Shown here piece by piece: positions 1 to 13,601 of a DNA stretch of 64,000 nucleotides. The notes beneath the pieces were generated by a model. That model saw only the letters and a list, made by a program, of their open reading frames with translations. It was not told where the DNA came from and searched no databases. The position numbers and the translations under genes are program-made. This DNA comes from Rallus limicola (lineage: Eukaryota > Chordata > Aves > Gruiformes > Rallidae). Within the stretch, counting starts at the first letter, position 1. Every line of letters begins with the position of its first letter. The stretch is from contig JAKCOZ010000012.1 in NCBI GenBank assembly GCA_022605955.1, forward strand, positions 21,733,015-21,797,014. The letters are read 5' to 3'.

Positions 1-330
1 ATTTTTTTATTCTTCTATGGGTTACAATTTGCATAAAGGAAATTAAGAGGACGAAGAGGAAGACTGGTTTTCATGTATGTGGCAAGATGGGGTATGGGTA
101 GAAGATATATTTGAGAACACGTCTCAAAAAAGGAAAAGAAAAAAGCCAAAAATCATGGAAATATCTAAAAATTGCTGCAAGAAGAAACAATCCCTTTAGG
201 CCACTGATTTCAAAGTGTTCTTGTTCAACAGGCACCTAGAATCAAAGCACATCTATTTTTAAATGGCAAATCAACAGAATACTCAAAAGCTCTTCTAATA
301 TGAAAGGTTTTTCTCTATGAAAGTATCCAG

Positions 331-345
331 AAAAAAAAAAAAAAA
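331..345 (+). repeat. A15 homopolymer
   Basis: Fifteen consecutive A followed by GAGTA. The same poly(A)-GAGTA arrangement recurs at 22,590. No retroposed gene body or target-site duplication is visible upstream, so it is called only as a homopolymer. Confidence 0.9.
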
Positions 346-3300
346 GAGTAATTGTACTTGGAAAAATATTTGCAGTTGGTTATGTACCAGCCTTGCTCCT
401 AGGCGCCATTGCTTCCTGCACAATATAAATTTGCATTCAACTGAAATAAGTGTTTTGAAAGGCATGTTGACATCACATGATGCAAAATCACGTGGAGACT
501 TTTAAGCAAATATTGAGTAACCTGGTATCTTCACCCTGCCTGCTGCATGATGTACCAGCCTCAGGTCTAGCTGCAGCTTCCACTTCTTGAAACCTTTATC
601 TCTTGCTACCTACTGCTGCACTCTATAGGGTGGGTGGGAGGGAAAGGTGTAGCTTTTTTTCTTCAAAAGGAATACGTTTAAGTAAAACAAAACCAGATCC
701 TGAAATTGACAAAAACCCCCACAGATTAGTATTTTCTCTGAGCTGTGAAAAACTGTGAAGGTTCACCATTAGGGACTGACTAAAGTTAGTGAACTTGTTG
801 AATCTTCCTATTCCATCAAGTTACTGATTTAAATCCATAGATTGGTGCTTTGATTCCATTTCTACTAAATTATATTAACTGCCCCTGAAATTAGGAATGA
901 CCTTAAATACTGTCTTGAGTTAATACTTTAATGAAATAAAGTCTTCAAGACCTGCAAAGGTCTTGTACAACATCTGTGTTATCTCCTCTTATAGCTCTGG
1001 CATGATGTTTGATTTTCAGTTACCTGCTGTATAGTGCCCTTTTGTGCATATTTGAATACGCCAGAGAACGCAGGTTCTCCTTTTTTGCAAAATTAGGTAC
1101 CTTTCAAAGGCTAATTTTCCAATTAAAGGTAGGAAAGGTGGGAAAATAAAAAGCAGCTGGACAGAGAATTTTCCTGGTCTTTTTGTTTAATAGGAAGTAA
1201 AATCTTTAATCAGAAAAGCACAGCATCTTTTAAAAGCAATAAAACTTTGTAGGAAGCCCTCAGTACAAAGTGCAATCCAAACTTAAAATTTTAATTGCAG
1301 TTAATTAAAGTGTTGGGAGGGAAGTGGTCAGCTATTAGTAATTCATTTTACACACAACCAAGGGTGGTTCTGGGCACTTAAGTTCTAACTCAGGGGTTTC
1401 CCCATTTATTGACCCTTGAAGTTTTCTCCTGCCAATGCAGGCCAGCTGACAGAAGTTTTGTTTTCTTTCATTACCCTCAGGGATCCTTAGAAGACTCCAC
1501 AGAGTCTATGGCCACCAGGTTAAAACACGCCTCTGCTAGCTTTTAGCCACGGCTTCATTTCTACTTGGATTCCTTTCTCCCACATGAACACCTATCCATA
1601 TGAAGCTCAGCATGGTGCTGCTTTGAACCTGTTTTTTCTATAGTGCTAAAGAAAATCACTGAAGCTGACCAGCAATAATTACCTCTGCATTTCAGCACAT
1701 AGGTCTTTCTGTAGCCTTCGGACTATTTCTGAAACCACAGCTACACTTGAATGATGGTTTTATAAATATTTTTTTTAACAGCTTACAGCTCTGACCTTTC
1801 CATCTTAAATACAGGCCTGCCTATAGCCACTGTCCCATTCTGTCCTTGAACACCACAATTCACTCTGATCATAGATTTTAGAGGAAGAAATGAAATCCCT
1901 GTCTGCTGGTGTCTATTACAAATTGTGCAATACACTTTCTATCGTTATCCATTAACTCACCCTGTGACCACATACAACGCTCTGTGCCTACCACCGATGT
2001 AAACTACATAGAGCAGTAATACTGCTTTGTTGAATAATCCTTTATTTTCATTCTTCTTCTCCCTTGTTGAAAGGGAGGTAACACACATAGTTACTTGGTT
2101 ACTTTCTAGGTTAGCATTCATTAAACTTACTGAAAAAAATAATGCAGTTAAAAGGTAGTAGGAACACTACAGAAATACTCACACATAGCCACTGAAACAC
2201 ACCAGTACTTCTTGTTATAGCCCCTCTCTTGTACTGCCTTGCAGAAAGAGCGAACTTCCCCTCCTCAACCTCTCCCAAGCAGTGCTACTGCTTTGATTAG
2301 CACCCTTAAAAATGCTATCGTATTCCACTTTAGTACCGAAAGAGTTTGTTGTTGTGAGGAAAGATTCACACAATGCATGTGACAATGACTTGTCTAGGCT
2401 GCTCACAGATACGACTAACACATATAAAATGATATGAATTAATATACTACTGTAATTTATGCCATTCATTTCCCTTGCATAATGCTGTACCATACCATCC
2501 ATTAAAATTCATAAACACAATTCATTGCTTTTTAATTTCTACATATTTATGAGCACTCATTTGAAATGAAAATTGTTTTCTTATTGACACATTCTTCCAT
2601 CCTCACAAAAAAAGGCAACATTTTGAACACTAAGGGCTAACTACTCCAATATTTTCTGCTGATATTAATCATACTTCATACTTACAATGCCACAAAAATG
2701 AAGACACATTTACCCAAAACCAAAACACAGCAAACAAGTAAATAAGGCACATAATCCAAAGCCAATAAATGATATTCCAAACAGCAAATGCGGTGATGTA
2801 ACTGGTTTAGCACCTTTGTCTATAAAGAATATTAGAACAGCAAAATAAAAAAATCAATGGCAGACCCACCTGTTGCCATAAACAGAAACAGGACTTTCCA
2901 TTTTAAAAGAAAGCAGATGTACTTTCTTAGGCTCAGAACACACAGAACATTTTCTGTAATATCCATGTTTGATTTATTTAGATCAAGCAACTTTATGAGA
3001 TGTGCCCATTTAACGAAGGATTAGAAAGCAACTTAAAATGACTGAACTTTACAAACCACTATGACACTTAGACTGATAAGCATCAAGGGAAAAAACTCCT
3101 TTCTGCCTTGCAAAACCAACACAAAATAAGCAAAAGTTTCAACAAAATTCACAAGAAATTCTCCATTTTCACATGGAAAGGAGCACCCTGACAGGGTAGA
3201 TTACTCACATCCATATTTACATTTATCTGCTTATATCCAGCATGATTCCTGGTGTGTATGGTATTCCTTTCCTGTTCTTCATGACGTGAATGTAGTAAGA

Positions 3301-6300
3301 GGAGACGGAAGTTGGGAATGCAGTTTTGAAAATGGCAAGCCAACACTCATCTGTTTTTCCAGGGAGCTGGCGGAAGGAGAAGGAAGGGGGAAGAAGAGGG
3401 AAGGCACCAACAACCGTTTGAAATACAAAAGCAGTACTTCTGCATGTGTTTCAAATAACAGAATAGTTAATTTCTCATCAACCCCTTGAATGGAAATATA
3501 GGGAGTTCAGCCCGCTCTCGAGACTTTAACACATCACTGGTCCCATTCGCATTCCCCTGCAGCACCAGCTTTCCAACTGCACATTGTTACAATGAACTGA
3601 ACAGAGCTTGGTAATCACAACTCAGAAAAAAAACCCCAACAAACTAAACTATCTCCCCTGCTCAGGGTGCAGCAGAGCACAGCACTCTGCAGGACCCTGC
3701 CACACTGTATGAGTGCTGTGCACCCACCTGGTGCCAAGCTTCAGCCAAGAAGGAGCCACAGTGCCAAAGACCCCATGCTTCTCCAGTGGGTTGTTTCTTC
3801 TCCACCTATTAGCCTGTACCACGTATAGCTGGTTTTGATTTATTCCAACAAATACTTATTCAGGAAGGAAGCTCACCAAGGCAAGGATGACTTCCTCCTA
3901 GAGCAGCACATGGGTTTTAAGCAGACTTGGTGCACAATTTAATTAGGGGTTCTGAAAAGTACTAGTCTATTAATACAGGTGGCCCAAAGCTTTCAAAACA
4001 AGGCATCAAGTTTGATAAAATACTGTTACTTCTACCCCCAATGTTCCAACAGCACTAAAGCTTCCACAAGCATTAAGGTGCTAGATAAAACCTGAAAACA
4101 GCAGAAACAAAGTTTGTCCATTTTACTAGCCTCAAGTAGATGCGCTCAGACTGAGTCTGAAATCTCAATCTCTGATCAATGGCTTTAAACAGTTGTCTAT
4201 GTAAGAAATAGCAAAATGCCAAATAGCAAAACAAGTATTTAAAGGCAATTCTTAGACGTAAAGTTATTACCAGGATTGTCAGAAGAATAAATCTTTATTT
4301 TCAGAATGATTGTGCATGTTTCCCTTTGCTTCAAGAAAAAAAGGGTCATTAACATTTAAATTGAAGTAAATTAGACCAATTTTACACTGAATGGCCTGCA
4401 AAGCAGGAAACATGATCTAGCATCAAGCAAACTGGCAAATCAAGTCTGTTATCAGCACCTCCTGAATAAAACTCTGTGTAATGTTGTGTACCCAGCACAC
4501 AATGCATTCCTCAAGAAAGGAACAACCCATTATGACCTTTGAACAGTCAAACAGGCAATAGAAGGCTAACAGTCTAGAGAGGCTGGAGTCTGGTAACTTC
4601 ACATCCACATCACTTAGCATTGACTAGGTTTTAGAAATCTTAACATATTTCTGCAATGTTAAGGTAATATAAAGTGAATCTTGACTCTAATCAAAAACAC
4701 AACTCAAGCAAAAAAACTGGAAAAGGGTGAAAAATATGTTTTCATTTTCACAGGCTAGCCTGGTTTCCATAGCTGCACGTGCACAACAACCTGGAAGACA
4801 CAGGGCTGCTGGACGCTGCACAGTTTTGGGGCCTTACCTCACAGATGAGTAACATGACATCCCAGTTCAGATCCAGGTGTGTCACTTCATACTCCAGGTT
4901 TACAAAAAAGCCCTTTAGATCACATGGCTGTCATTCCTACAGACGCATGCTGCTCTGCCTGGGTTCCGTGTAGCATCAGCACTTTCATGCAAGGTATCAC
5001 ATTAACTCTCACCCTCACCTGTATGTTGAGTCCCTGTGCTATCATTTCTTCAGTGAACACTTAAAAAGTGTCTCTTGTCTCTTAACGGGAAGAGAGAAAA
5101 ACAGTTGTCCTGGCAAAGGGTTATAAAACACTGAGGGCTTTGTTATTTTTGCTGTTAGGATCTTCCTATTTCAAATTTACACTTTTACTAATGCATCAAA
5201 GCAAAACATAAGATAGAAGTTGTATGCCCATTGGAGCCAGGTATGTAATGGCTAACACTTGAGGAGTGTTCAACATTTTCTTAATGCTGGCAGTGTACAA
5301 TGATCACTTTTATATGAGGTTATGAAGCTTCTGGCTCTTCCTTGATAAAACCCCCTCTCTTAATACCACACAGATGCAACTTGTCTCAAAAGTTCGCAAA
5401 GAAAGGGCAGGGCAACATCCCTAATCCATAAATGTAATGAATATATTTTAAACTTCAAATATTGTTGAGGATCTGCTACTAACAAATGCAAAAAAAAATA
5501 TATTAAAAATTCAAGAGTAAGACTGCAATATGCTTTCTGCTTCGTTTTTTTTACGCCTTGATATTGCCAACAGCAAAATTAAACTGTTAGACATAATGAC
5601 AAGCTAAGTCTTTATTATTTGTGGAATATGTGCAACAGTGGAAATACTAAAGGAGTTATTTTTCTTCCTATGCCACTGTTATCTAAGAAATAGTTAAGAA
5701 GGTAAAGCCAGATGGGTGAAATGACTCAAATTTCTTTTTATTGGTTGTGAGATAGTCAATGAAACCTGATACAGGCAAAGAGAGGCTGAGTTTGCTATAT
5801 ATTTGAACAGAACAATCTTTTTCTCCCCCAAATATTCCGGTTTTGAACTGAAAAACTGAAGATTGAGTTTGGGATTAGAAGTAGTTAAAAGCAAAAAACC
5901 CAAAAACCCAAGGATTTGAAGCTCTTAATTCTCCCTTGTAGCATTGAGCAACTGGGAAATTTAAGACTATTCCAAATATTTATAATTTCGCATAGTTTGC
6001 AGGAATAAGAGCCACACTGGACAGCAAATGACCTACAACCCCTCAGAGATGACCGTCACCATCATTTTAAGCAGCAAAGATTTAGGGATGTAACAACTTT
6101 GCTCTATTTTTTCATTAAGCCTTCTATCCTTTCTGAGACATTCATGGAGGGGTTGAGAATCTTCATTCTTGAAAAAAAAAAATCATGTTTTTGTTGTTTC
6201 TTTTACAACTTTTTAATTAGTTTTCCAAAATTCTTAAACAATTATTATTTTAAATTTTTACTTATTACTGTGAACAGGTGAAGACTGAATTATCTAGCTG

Positions 6301-7802
6301 CAGCAGAGTCTCCAGGCTTCTAGAAAAAAAAAAAAACAAGTATCTTATCCGAGCTCTACCTTTATATTTTACTTTTTTTTACTATATGAACCATTATTAA
6401 TGTTAAAGCATCTTTGGCAATATAAGCACAGTGAGAAAGTTGGGAGTATACAATTTCACTGTTGATACTCTGCCTAATATGTGAGATTAAACATCTGTAA
6501 AATTTCAGTAGATAGTAGGTCTCCACCAAAGAAAATGAAGGTAACACTGCCATTTGGGTTTAGTTTTTTTTTCAGAACCAGCTGAAAACTTCTATTTTGC
6601 AGTTAACCATGCAAAGTAATTCAACCCAACTCCTAGCCTTCTGTTGATGCAGTAAATAAAAACCGACAAGACAAAACCAGACATTTCTGCAAACACTTAC
6701 TACCAAGATAAACATATTTCTGCTGTTTACTGGTAGACAGCAAAATAACAACAGCATACTAATCCAGACAGAAAGCAGGTGGTTTGCTAGATAAGCACAA
6801 TGCCCCATACCAGCGCTGGGTTACTGCATCCCCTACTTGAAGATTTTGAGATGCCAGTCATTGTGTTTCTGACAAGAGATGAAATCCCCAGCGGACTGAG
6901 CCCCTCATTTCCAGTGGATTTCCATAGCCTGCCAGCAGTCACAGTGCTCCATAGATGCTCCTGACAGATTCCCAGTGATGTATTAACAGTTTACGCTTGC
7001 TGATTAAATGCAAGGCAACCAGACAACAATGCAAATTAGCAAGCAGGAAGAATCATTAGAAATTTGATTCATTATGGGAAAGAAGAAATAATTTCAAGTA
7101 GAACTATTAAAATAGTTAAAAACACATTTTCACTATGTCCTAATTTCAGTTAATTATAAAAAGACAACAAACTACTTAACAATACTGAGTTTTGATATGA
7201 GAAGGGAAAGCTTTAATAATAGGTTGAAGTCAAAATCCACAGGAGCTTATTGCATAGACTGACCTGATTAAGGAAAAAAATGTATTCTAATTTACAAGGA
7301 ATTTAAAATCTGCCTTTAATGATTTAAGACTACAAGCTAATGGGAACAAACTTGGGTATATAAAATACAATAATTATACAATTATGATGATACATAAAAT
7401 GACTAATATGATAACGCCTGGGTTTAATAACATGATACGGGATACACTGTCACAATGGGTTTAGTAAATCAACCATACACTACTCAAAATTATTTCTCTC
7501 TGATTTCTTCTCCCTTACCAACTACAAGGCTCTGCAGAAGCCACAGCATCACTGACTGCATCTGAAAACATCAGTTACTCTTGCATGAAATTGAACTTTA
7601 TGAAGAATAGGAAGCTACTGATGATCTTCAAATTTTGAAGCATAATAGAAACGTTTATCTTTATACTTGGCATAATTTAAACATTTATACACTAGTAATT
7701 TAAAATGGCTGAAATGCCTCACGGTTACAGGGTTTACGAATGATAAGCAAATAATCTAGTAACATTTAAAATGCTGCTTCTTCAAACGTCCTGTCTCAGC
7801 AT

Positions 7803-7820
7803 TATATTCCATGGAATATA
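7803..7820. repeat. 18-bp perfect palindrome
   Basis: TATATTCCATGGAATATA equals its own reverse complement, with the centre between 7,811 and 7,812. It contains a CCATGG core and a TTCC/GGAA dyad of the kind bound by dimeric transcription factors. A binding function is inference only. Confidence 0.9.
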
Positions 7821-9020
7821 GGATTTTAATTTTCTCCTATTACAGTAAGCAATCATGTCTCTATCAGTTCTCCATCTTTACAACAGATGTGCATATTCAA
7901 AGACCTAACGCTAACTTCCTAAAATTCATACCAAGATAAAACCAACGGCACAAAATGAAAAATATAGCCAGTTATAACTTTTTAGTCCATAAATGCCACA
8001 AAAACCACAAAGCAAGTAGAAATGCTTGTGCTAAAAACATTCTGTGAAACAGAATCATACTAACGGGATACAACCAACTGTAATTTGTCTACTTCCAATG
8101 AAAGTTCCAGACTTAAATTTAGTATTTATTAATTTATATTTAGGATTAAAATAGCCAGTATATCATTGCCTTTGTTTCCCTGAAAAGCCAGACATAGGGG
8201 CTCCCTCTTCCAATTCTGACTCAGAAATATACACAAGATAAAGTGAATTAAATGAAAAGCAGACAATTTCTCTTCAGCCTTTAAGAGGAAGAATTCATAT
8301 TAACTACGATAGATACGACAAACTAGATAAATAGATTTAGTGAAAATGCCTGTGTAATTGTGCTTATAATGCCTAAAGGTTTTAAAGCTTGGGTTTGATT
8401 CAAAATCTCCAACATTTCTGTTTATTTACCAGGTAAGAATTTCCATACAGAAAAACAAAATGACCGTAATGAAATTTCAGTGGGCCTATTTCACATCTGG
8501 TCAAAATTAATTTAAAGATACCAGCCGTATCTCGTATCTCATCGCCTCCACTTAAGACCTGACTGCACTCAGATGAAGCGTGTATGAAACGACCGAACAC
8601 AGACAAGGCCATAAGATTTCCACAACCAAAAAAGAAAACAAACACAAAAAACACTTTTTACAAGTCAGTTTTGAAGATGGACAACTGATTTGGACCAAAC
8701 TCAATTACTTCGTCTGAACCAGAGATGTGCTGTGAACTAAATTTACTACATTTTTTTAAACCCTGGCAAGAATCTATATACAAGATCCTGCTTCAACAAC
8801 AATTTTGTTTCTTCTCCTGGGATGCTTAACCTCACTAAAAGAAGCCTCATTCAAAGTCTTCAGTACACAGAAAGCTTCCTCACTGGCTCCTGAGGCAGTA
8901 CATTTGCAAAAGACTGGTACAAAATTAAACAATAAATTAAATTTCCGTAAGACTTCATGATTGGGTTTAAACAAACAAGTTGGAGACAACAGAAACCTAT
9001 TTTATTATTTGAAAAAAAAA

Positions 9021-9053
9021 AAAAATCACTTTGGAAATATGAAAGTGATTTTT
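9021..9053. repeat. Short inverted repeat, 12-bp perfect stem
   Basis: AAAAATCACTTT at 9,021-9,032 is matched exactly by AAAGTGATTTTT at 9,042-9,053 across a 9-base loop. The left arm continues an A tract. It is too small and AT-rich to call a microRNA precursor and may be fortuitous. Confidence 0.8.
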
Positions 9054-10037
9054 CTTTCCTGAAACTTTCTGCTTTGCTGAAATTGCAATAAAAGATTCAA
9101 TCCAGTTCAAACAGCTGCAGCTGACACCAAGCTAGAAAAAAATAAAAAGAAAAGAAAATAGAGAACACTAAGTTTCTTAAATGCAACAGCTGACTTTACA
9201 AGCACAGAAAAACCAGGTTTTATTGGACCTTAGCCCCACTTACTGGGAGCGCAGCAGTAACCCTACATGCTGCAGAACTAGGATACAGACATTAAATCCA
9301 GTAAAATGTTTTCTTTTCGTTTGCATTAAAGACAAAGCAATAAACAGAAATAAAGCTACAACCGACTCTCCTCATTACATAAATAAACCAAAGAACACAG
9401 GACCCTAAGGCTAAGTACATCTTGACAGTAAGACTCCTTTTGGTTTTAGAATGAATTTGTTTTCTTCCTTTTGCTTTTGGGAGATCTAAAGAAGAAAAGC
9501 CACCACTTCAACCTTCACAGAATCTGTTCAGGAAAGGTCCTAGCTAAACTAGTCTGGAGATATAATGTGATTATTGTCTGTGAATGTATCGCTAACTTCC
9601 TAAACTAGGATTACAAAACCAAGAACCTAAGTTTACTACTGGAAACAGCTTTTAAAAGTAAGAGGTATATGTTTAGATCTTGTATATAATGAACTTAAAC
9701 CACTGCCCTTCTGTTTAACCACAGAGCATGTACAAGTTACTGTACAACCACCCCCCTCACTGCTCTACCCATTTGTGTCCACCATAGGCCCTGTGGAAAG
9801 GGTAGAATTTAGCAAAAGAAAATTACATACCAAAGGTAGGTAGAGAAGTCATTCTACATGTTACCAATTATGAAAAATGTCTGTAGGCAAAACCAGATCA
9901 CCATATTTTGTGTGTGTACACCCACTCACCCTCAACACAGCCTCCAAGTATGATGATTTACAGGTATGTAACCTATAGTCTCTAATCTGCAGATGAAGAA
10001 CACAATGCTAAAAACCCCATTAATTTATGGACCCCTT

Positions 10038-10184
10038 GTGATGTTCCTGGAGATATTCAAGGTCAGGTTTGATGGGGCTCTGAGCAACCTGATGTAATAA
10101 AGATGTCCCCTGCTTATTGTAGGGGGGTTGGACTACACGACCTTTAAAAGTCCCTTGCAACCCAACGCACCCTATGATTCTATA
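10038..10184 (+). mobile_element. CR1 LINE 3' fragment (avian non-LTR retrotransposon)
   Basis: This is a 5'-truncated CR1 copy in plus orientation. Hallmarks in order are a CTGGAGATATTCAAGG-like block, GATGGGGCTCTGAGCAACCTG, then GGGGGGTTGGACTACACGAC, CCTTTAAAAGTCCCTTGCAACCC and a terminal CTATGATTCTAT. These match the 3' end of chicken-type CR1 as known from the family. About 147 bases remain, all from the extreme 3' end, so no reverse transcriptase is present. 5' truncation is the normal state of CR1 copies. Several substitutions from the family consensus indicate an old, inactive insertion. Confidence 0.92.
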
Positions 10185-12802
10185 AAGGAGACACACTGAA
10201 GTAACATTCAGGGTACCCTTTGCTTCTAGATCACCTCTGGCAATTGCTGATACTCATTCTGACACAGCTTTACAGCGCAGGCAAAGAGGCATACAGCTAA
10301 CTGGGCACCAAAGTAACTAATCCCTCTTTCACACAGAAATCTGTTCTGAATCTTCTACATGATACAGGAAGGAGACAATGGAAATAATAACATCAAGAGC
10401 TGCATTTGAACCTGTTTCAAAACACTGTTATTAGTAGAGTGCCTACAGCATTTCAGATGGACAATTAGATCTTTGAGAAGTCTTTCTTGAGACATGAAAC
10501 ATTCTTGGGAGGGCGGAAACTTGCTTTCTTCCCTGAAGACAGTTTCCACCAGTGCAAAGGAAGCTGCCTGGTACCATTAGCCTTCAGAACCCACCGCAAT
10601 TGTAGCAGAAGAGGTTTCTGAAAAGATTGTCATTTTGTTGTCATTCTCCTCCAACCTTTCAGTCCCATCCTTCACTGCAAGAGTTTTCCTCTTGCTTTTT
10701 AATACATTCTGACTTCACATCTTAGGAAGCTTCCCTTCATAAAGAAACCTTTCGGGTTTTCCATTTCATTTGAACACTCTCTTCTAGTGTTTCTAACACT
10801 GTTAGAAATGAGCCAACTAAAACCACAGAGGTATTTGGAAGAAGTCCTTGTTGATATTGTATTTACCTTCACTAAGATAAAGACACTTGAGAATTATTGA
10901 CAGACTTTTAACACCGTGATGCCTGCAGAGCTCAGACAGCTGTTATCTGCGGATCTCCAAGGGCCTAAGCAAAAGGTGAAGAGATTTGCACAAAGCAAGA
11001 CAACAGAGCAAGACAAACCCATACAGAAAATCTGTTACTCAACCAAAAATTGAAACCAGTCCTCTCTTGTCTAAGCCCATCCATAGCTTTGGCTCTTCAG
11101 AGTACAGCTCTGCACCTAGCTTGAACAGGTGAAAACTCCCACTTTCTTCTTTCTTTTCCTATCAAAAAAGAGCCTATCTCCCTCCAAGCAAACCCCTGGA
11201 AATTTAGTGGCAGTCATCTATTGTTCAAGCAGACACCATGTCATAGCAAACAAATTCGCTCCAAAGCAGAAGCCAATTAATCGCATGTCCTACATAACCA
11301 ATTTGCTAAAAAGAAACAAAACAGGAAAGCAGAAGTTAATTGCGTTTTAATATAGAATTTTTACACCTTTTGCAGATGATTAGCTTATTTCACAGTTTAT
11401 TATAAAACATTTTCTGTTATCATTAACTGAAAGTTAATAGTTTTCTGGTGTTGTGGCTTCAGTGTAGTAACCGCAGCGACACACCAATGTGAATTTTAAG
11501 TTGCTGCATATGGCAGCCGTACAAATCTGAGCTGCCAGGCAGAAACAACTTGTAAAAAGTTAGAATATATAAAATTTAGAGCTTACATTTTTCAAAGTAT
11601 CGAGCTTTCCTTTGTCGCCAAAATAAACTGCTTAGCACAATGATGGCAGAACTCTCCCAGAGTACAAGGCCCAAATTATATGGCTAAAGGGTAACTGTGG
11701 TGGCAAAAAAGCCAAGGCAGGTCTGGGTTCTCAAGTTGTGGAGCTTCTGGAGACAGAACTGGGTGATTCAGTAGACTTTTGCCCTGTGAAAAATGCATAC
11801 ATTTCAGACTTTTTCTTTTTTTCCAGAAAACGAAAGCAGATTAAAAAAATATATTATTCAACAGATCTTCAGACAAGTCAAAACAGGGGTGGGGTGGTGG
11901 TTTTAATTTTACAGAGAGAGCTTGGTAGGAGTCAGTAAGTCAGATACATGATCCCAGCCCTGCTCTGTAAAGATAATGTAGACGGCTAAATGTCTAAATC
12001 AAAAGATGCTTCTATAAAAATATTTAACTCTGACCTTCCTATAGAAAGCCTTCAGATACCGCATCATCGCCTTGTGTCCTTGAAACAGCCACAGCTGCCT
12101 TCCTCACTGAGGTTAACCCCAACAAAACACTCAACACTCACACGACACATTTTGTCTCTGTGTGTTCTTAATAGGCTTCCGTTTACCTGCTGGAGCGCAA
12201 CCTGTCAGTTTGGCCACCTCTAATGCCTGCAAGACTCAATGATATTTTTTTTCCACTCCTTTTGTTCCAGGCTAGGCAGAGTAAAGTCAGCCAGAGGAGT
12301 TCAAGCATCAATACGCCACTGGCAGATACTCTTACGAGGGAGCAATTTCCTGCCGAAGAGTTGGCAACAGCTACTACAAGCTGCCTCTCCAAAGTCATCT
12401 TTGTCCTAGTTTGCTTAGTTTACTTATTCAATAGGAGGTCACAACATCATAGTAATAGGCACAAAGTTTGAGAAGCTTCAGATGCCGTTTCTTAATGTTT
12501 CTGCCAAAACTTCGTGCTCACATGGGGTACATGAAGATAAAGAAATGAAGATCTGAATAAAACGAGCAAGCAGAAATAGGTAGAAGGGCCTCCACCCTTT
12601 GCTAAAATAGGGAGAAAGGGACGTTTCCCAAGGGTGTTCTGGGTGCTTCCCACACAGAGTAGACTACCCACATGCTGTAACTTTACACACATCCTTCCTT
12701 TTAATAGAGATGCATCAACTTCATCTTTGGCACTAAGATCAGGTCCTTATCCCAAATCCATGTGTTTTACTCATTTCCTTCTGATTCTTTTCCCCATACC
12801 AG
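10185..12802. other. Non-coding stretch, no gene recognised
   Basis: No convincing coding frame. The segment 11,450-11,640 has isolated CpGs and a CATATG E-box within an imperfect dyad near 11,505, which gives a mildly regulatory look. A minus-strand CAG|GTAAAC donor-like site near 12,186 has no good paired acceptor. I see nothing else supportable. Confidence 0.6.
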
Positions 12803-13130
12803 CAGGGTGGGAAGAGTGAGCAAGCAGCTGCATGGTACTTCACTGGCAGCTGGGGCTACAACATCAGCACAGACACTGGGAGAAAAATCAAGCACTTTTT
12901 GTTCCCACAGGCATCTAACTCAGGAGTCTGAGCACCTCAGTCACTCTTTGCCATTCCAGAGACCTGCCTCTCCACCACCATACCAAGAGGCAGTTCCTTG
13001 GAGCTCTCCAACCCATTTTCCTTCAGAGAAAACTTGCTATGTGGCTCCAGTTCTCCAGGGAAGGGAAGACCCTAGCAGATCTTCCTCTGTTTACCGTAAA
13101 AGGATGGCATCCATCAGAATGTCCTCATAA
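12803..13130 (+). other. Candidate terminal coding exon (unrecognised product)
   Basis: A plus-strand frame of 108 codons runs from a strong splice acceptor to a TAA at 13,128-13,130. The acceptor has a long pyrimidine tract through about 12,775-12,800 and ends in a tandem NAG-NAG (AGCAG at 12,801-12,805), so two in-frame starts one codon apart are possible. The exon begins in phase 2. The predicted peptide is rich in Ser, Pro, His and Thr, including a PASPPPYQEA stretch, and I match it to no family. The open frame continues upstream of the acceptor to a GTG at 12,762. No AATAAA is close downstream. Seen: splice motif and frame. Inferred: exon status. A chance frame in a locally GC-richer patch is at least as likely. 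Confidence 0.18.
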
Positions 13131-13536
13131 CCATTTTGCATGGAGGGAAAGTAAATTTAACCTACTCTGTCAACAAGGATCCTTCCACTGAAATTTTAAT
13201 GACAGTATAGTCTGTATTTCCAGTCACCTAAAACAACCATTTTCAGGGATCACGTCAGTTCTCCCTCTTCGTTGACCTGCAGTCAAACTCCATGATCCAT
13301 AAGCAGGCATGCCGTGGAATAACTCACATGGCTCTAGGCCTTATTACAATTAGAAAGGTAGTCTGAATTTCTAATGCTGCTCTTATTATATGCTGCTCTG
13401 AAATATCAACACATTAAAAAGCTCTTCCCCTCCTGCTCTCTGACATGGGAGTAGGGGCTCAGTGTGCTGCAGAGCAATGTCAGCTTTGCCACTGATTTCA
13501 TATCAGATTTTCACTTTTACTATTTTGAGCCAGAGT

Positions 13537-13601
13537 TGTTTGTTGGGGGTTTTTTGGGGTTTTGTTATTTGTTTTTTTGTTTTGTTTTGTTTTTTGTTTT
13601 T
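13537..13601 (+). repeat. T/G-rich low-complexity tract, TTTTG-type
   Basis: The tract consists of runs of T broken by single or clustered G, ending TTTGTTTTTACAG. It resembles a long polypyrimidine tract plus acceptor on the plus strand, but G runs interrupt it and no open frame follows beyond the next few codons, so it is called as low-complexity sequence. Confidence 0.8.

Larger units (their letters stand above)
1..10037. other. Non-coding AT-rich stretch, no gene recognised
   Basis: No open frame here exceeds about 95 codons and none resembles a known protein. Visible items are a 15-base A tract at 331-345, shorter A tracts near 6,170 and 6,325, an 18-bp perfect palindrome at 7,803-7,820, an octamer motif at 7,029-7,036 and a 12-bp-stem hairpin at 9,021-9,053. 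A donor-like GAG|GTAAGG on the minus strand near 4,836 follows a short open frame with no convincing acceptor. Nothing else stands out. Confidence 0.7.

Noticed and set aside
4837..4925. Minus-strand frame ending at GAG|GTAAGG donor with a protein-like peptide
   Set aside because: No acceptor with a pyrimidine tract upstream and the frame is under 30 codons.
12187..12226. Minus-strand CAG|GTAAAC donor with a 40-base open stretch after a CAG acceptor
   Set aside because: The region upstream of the acceptor is purine/A-rich on that strand, so the acceptor is not credible.
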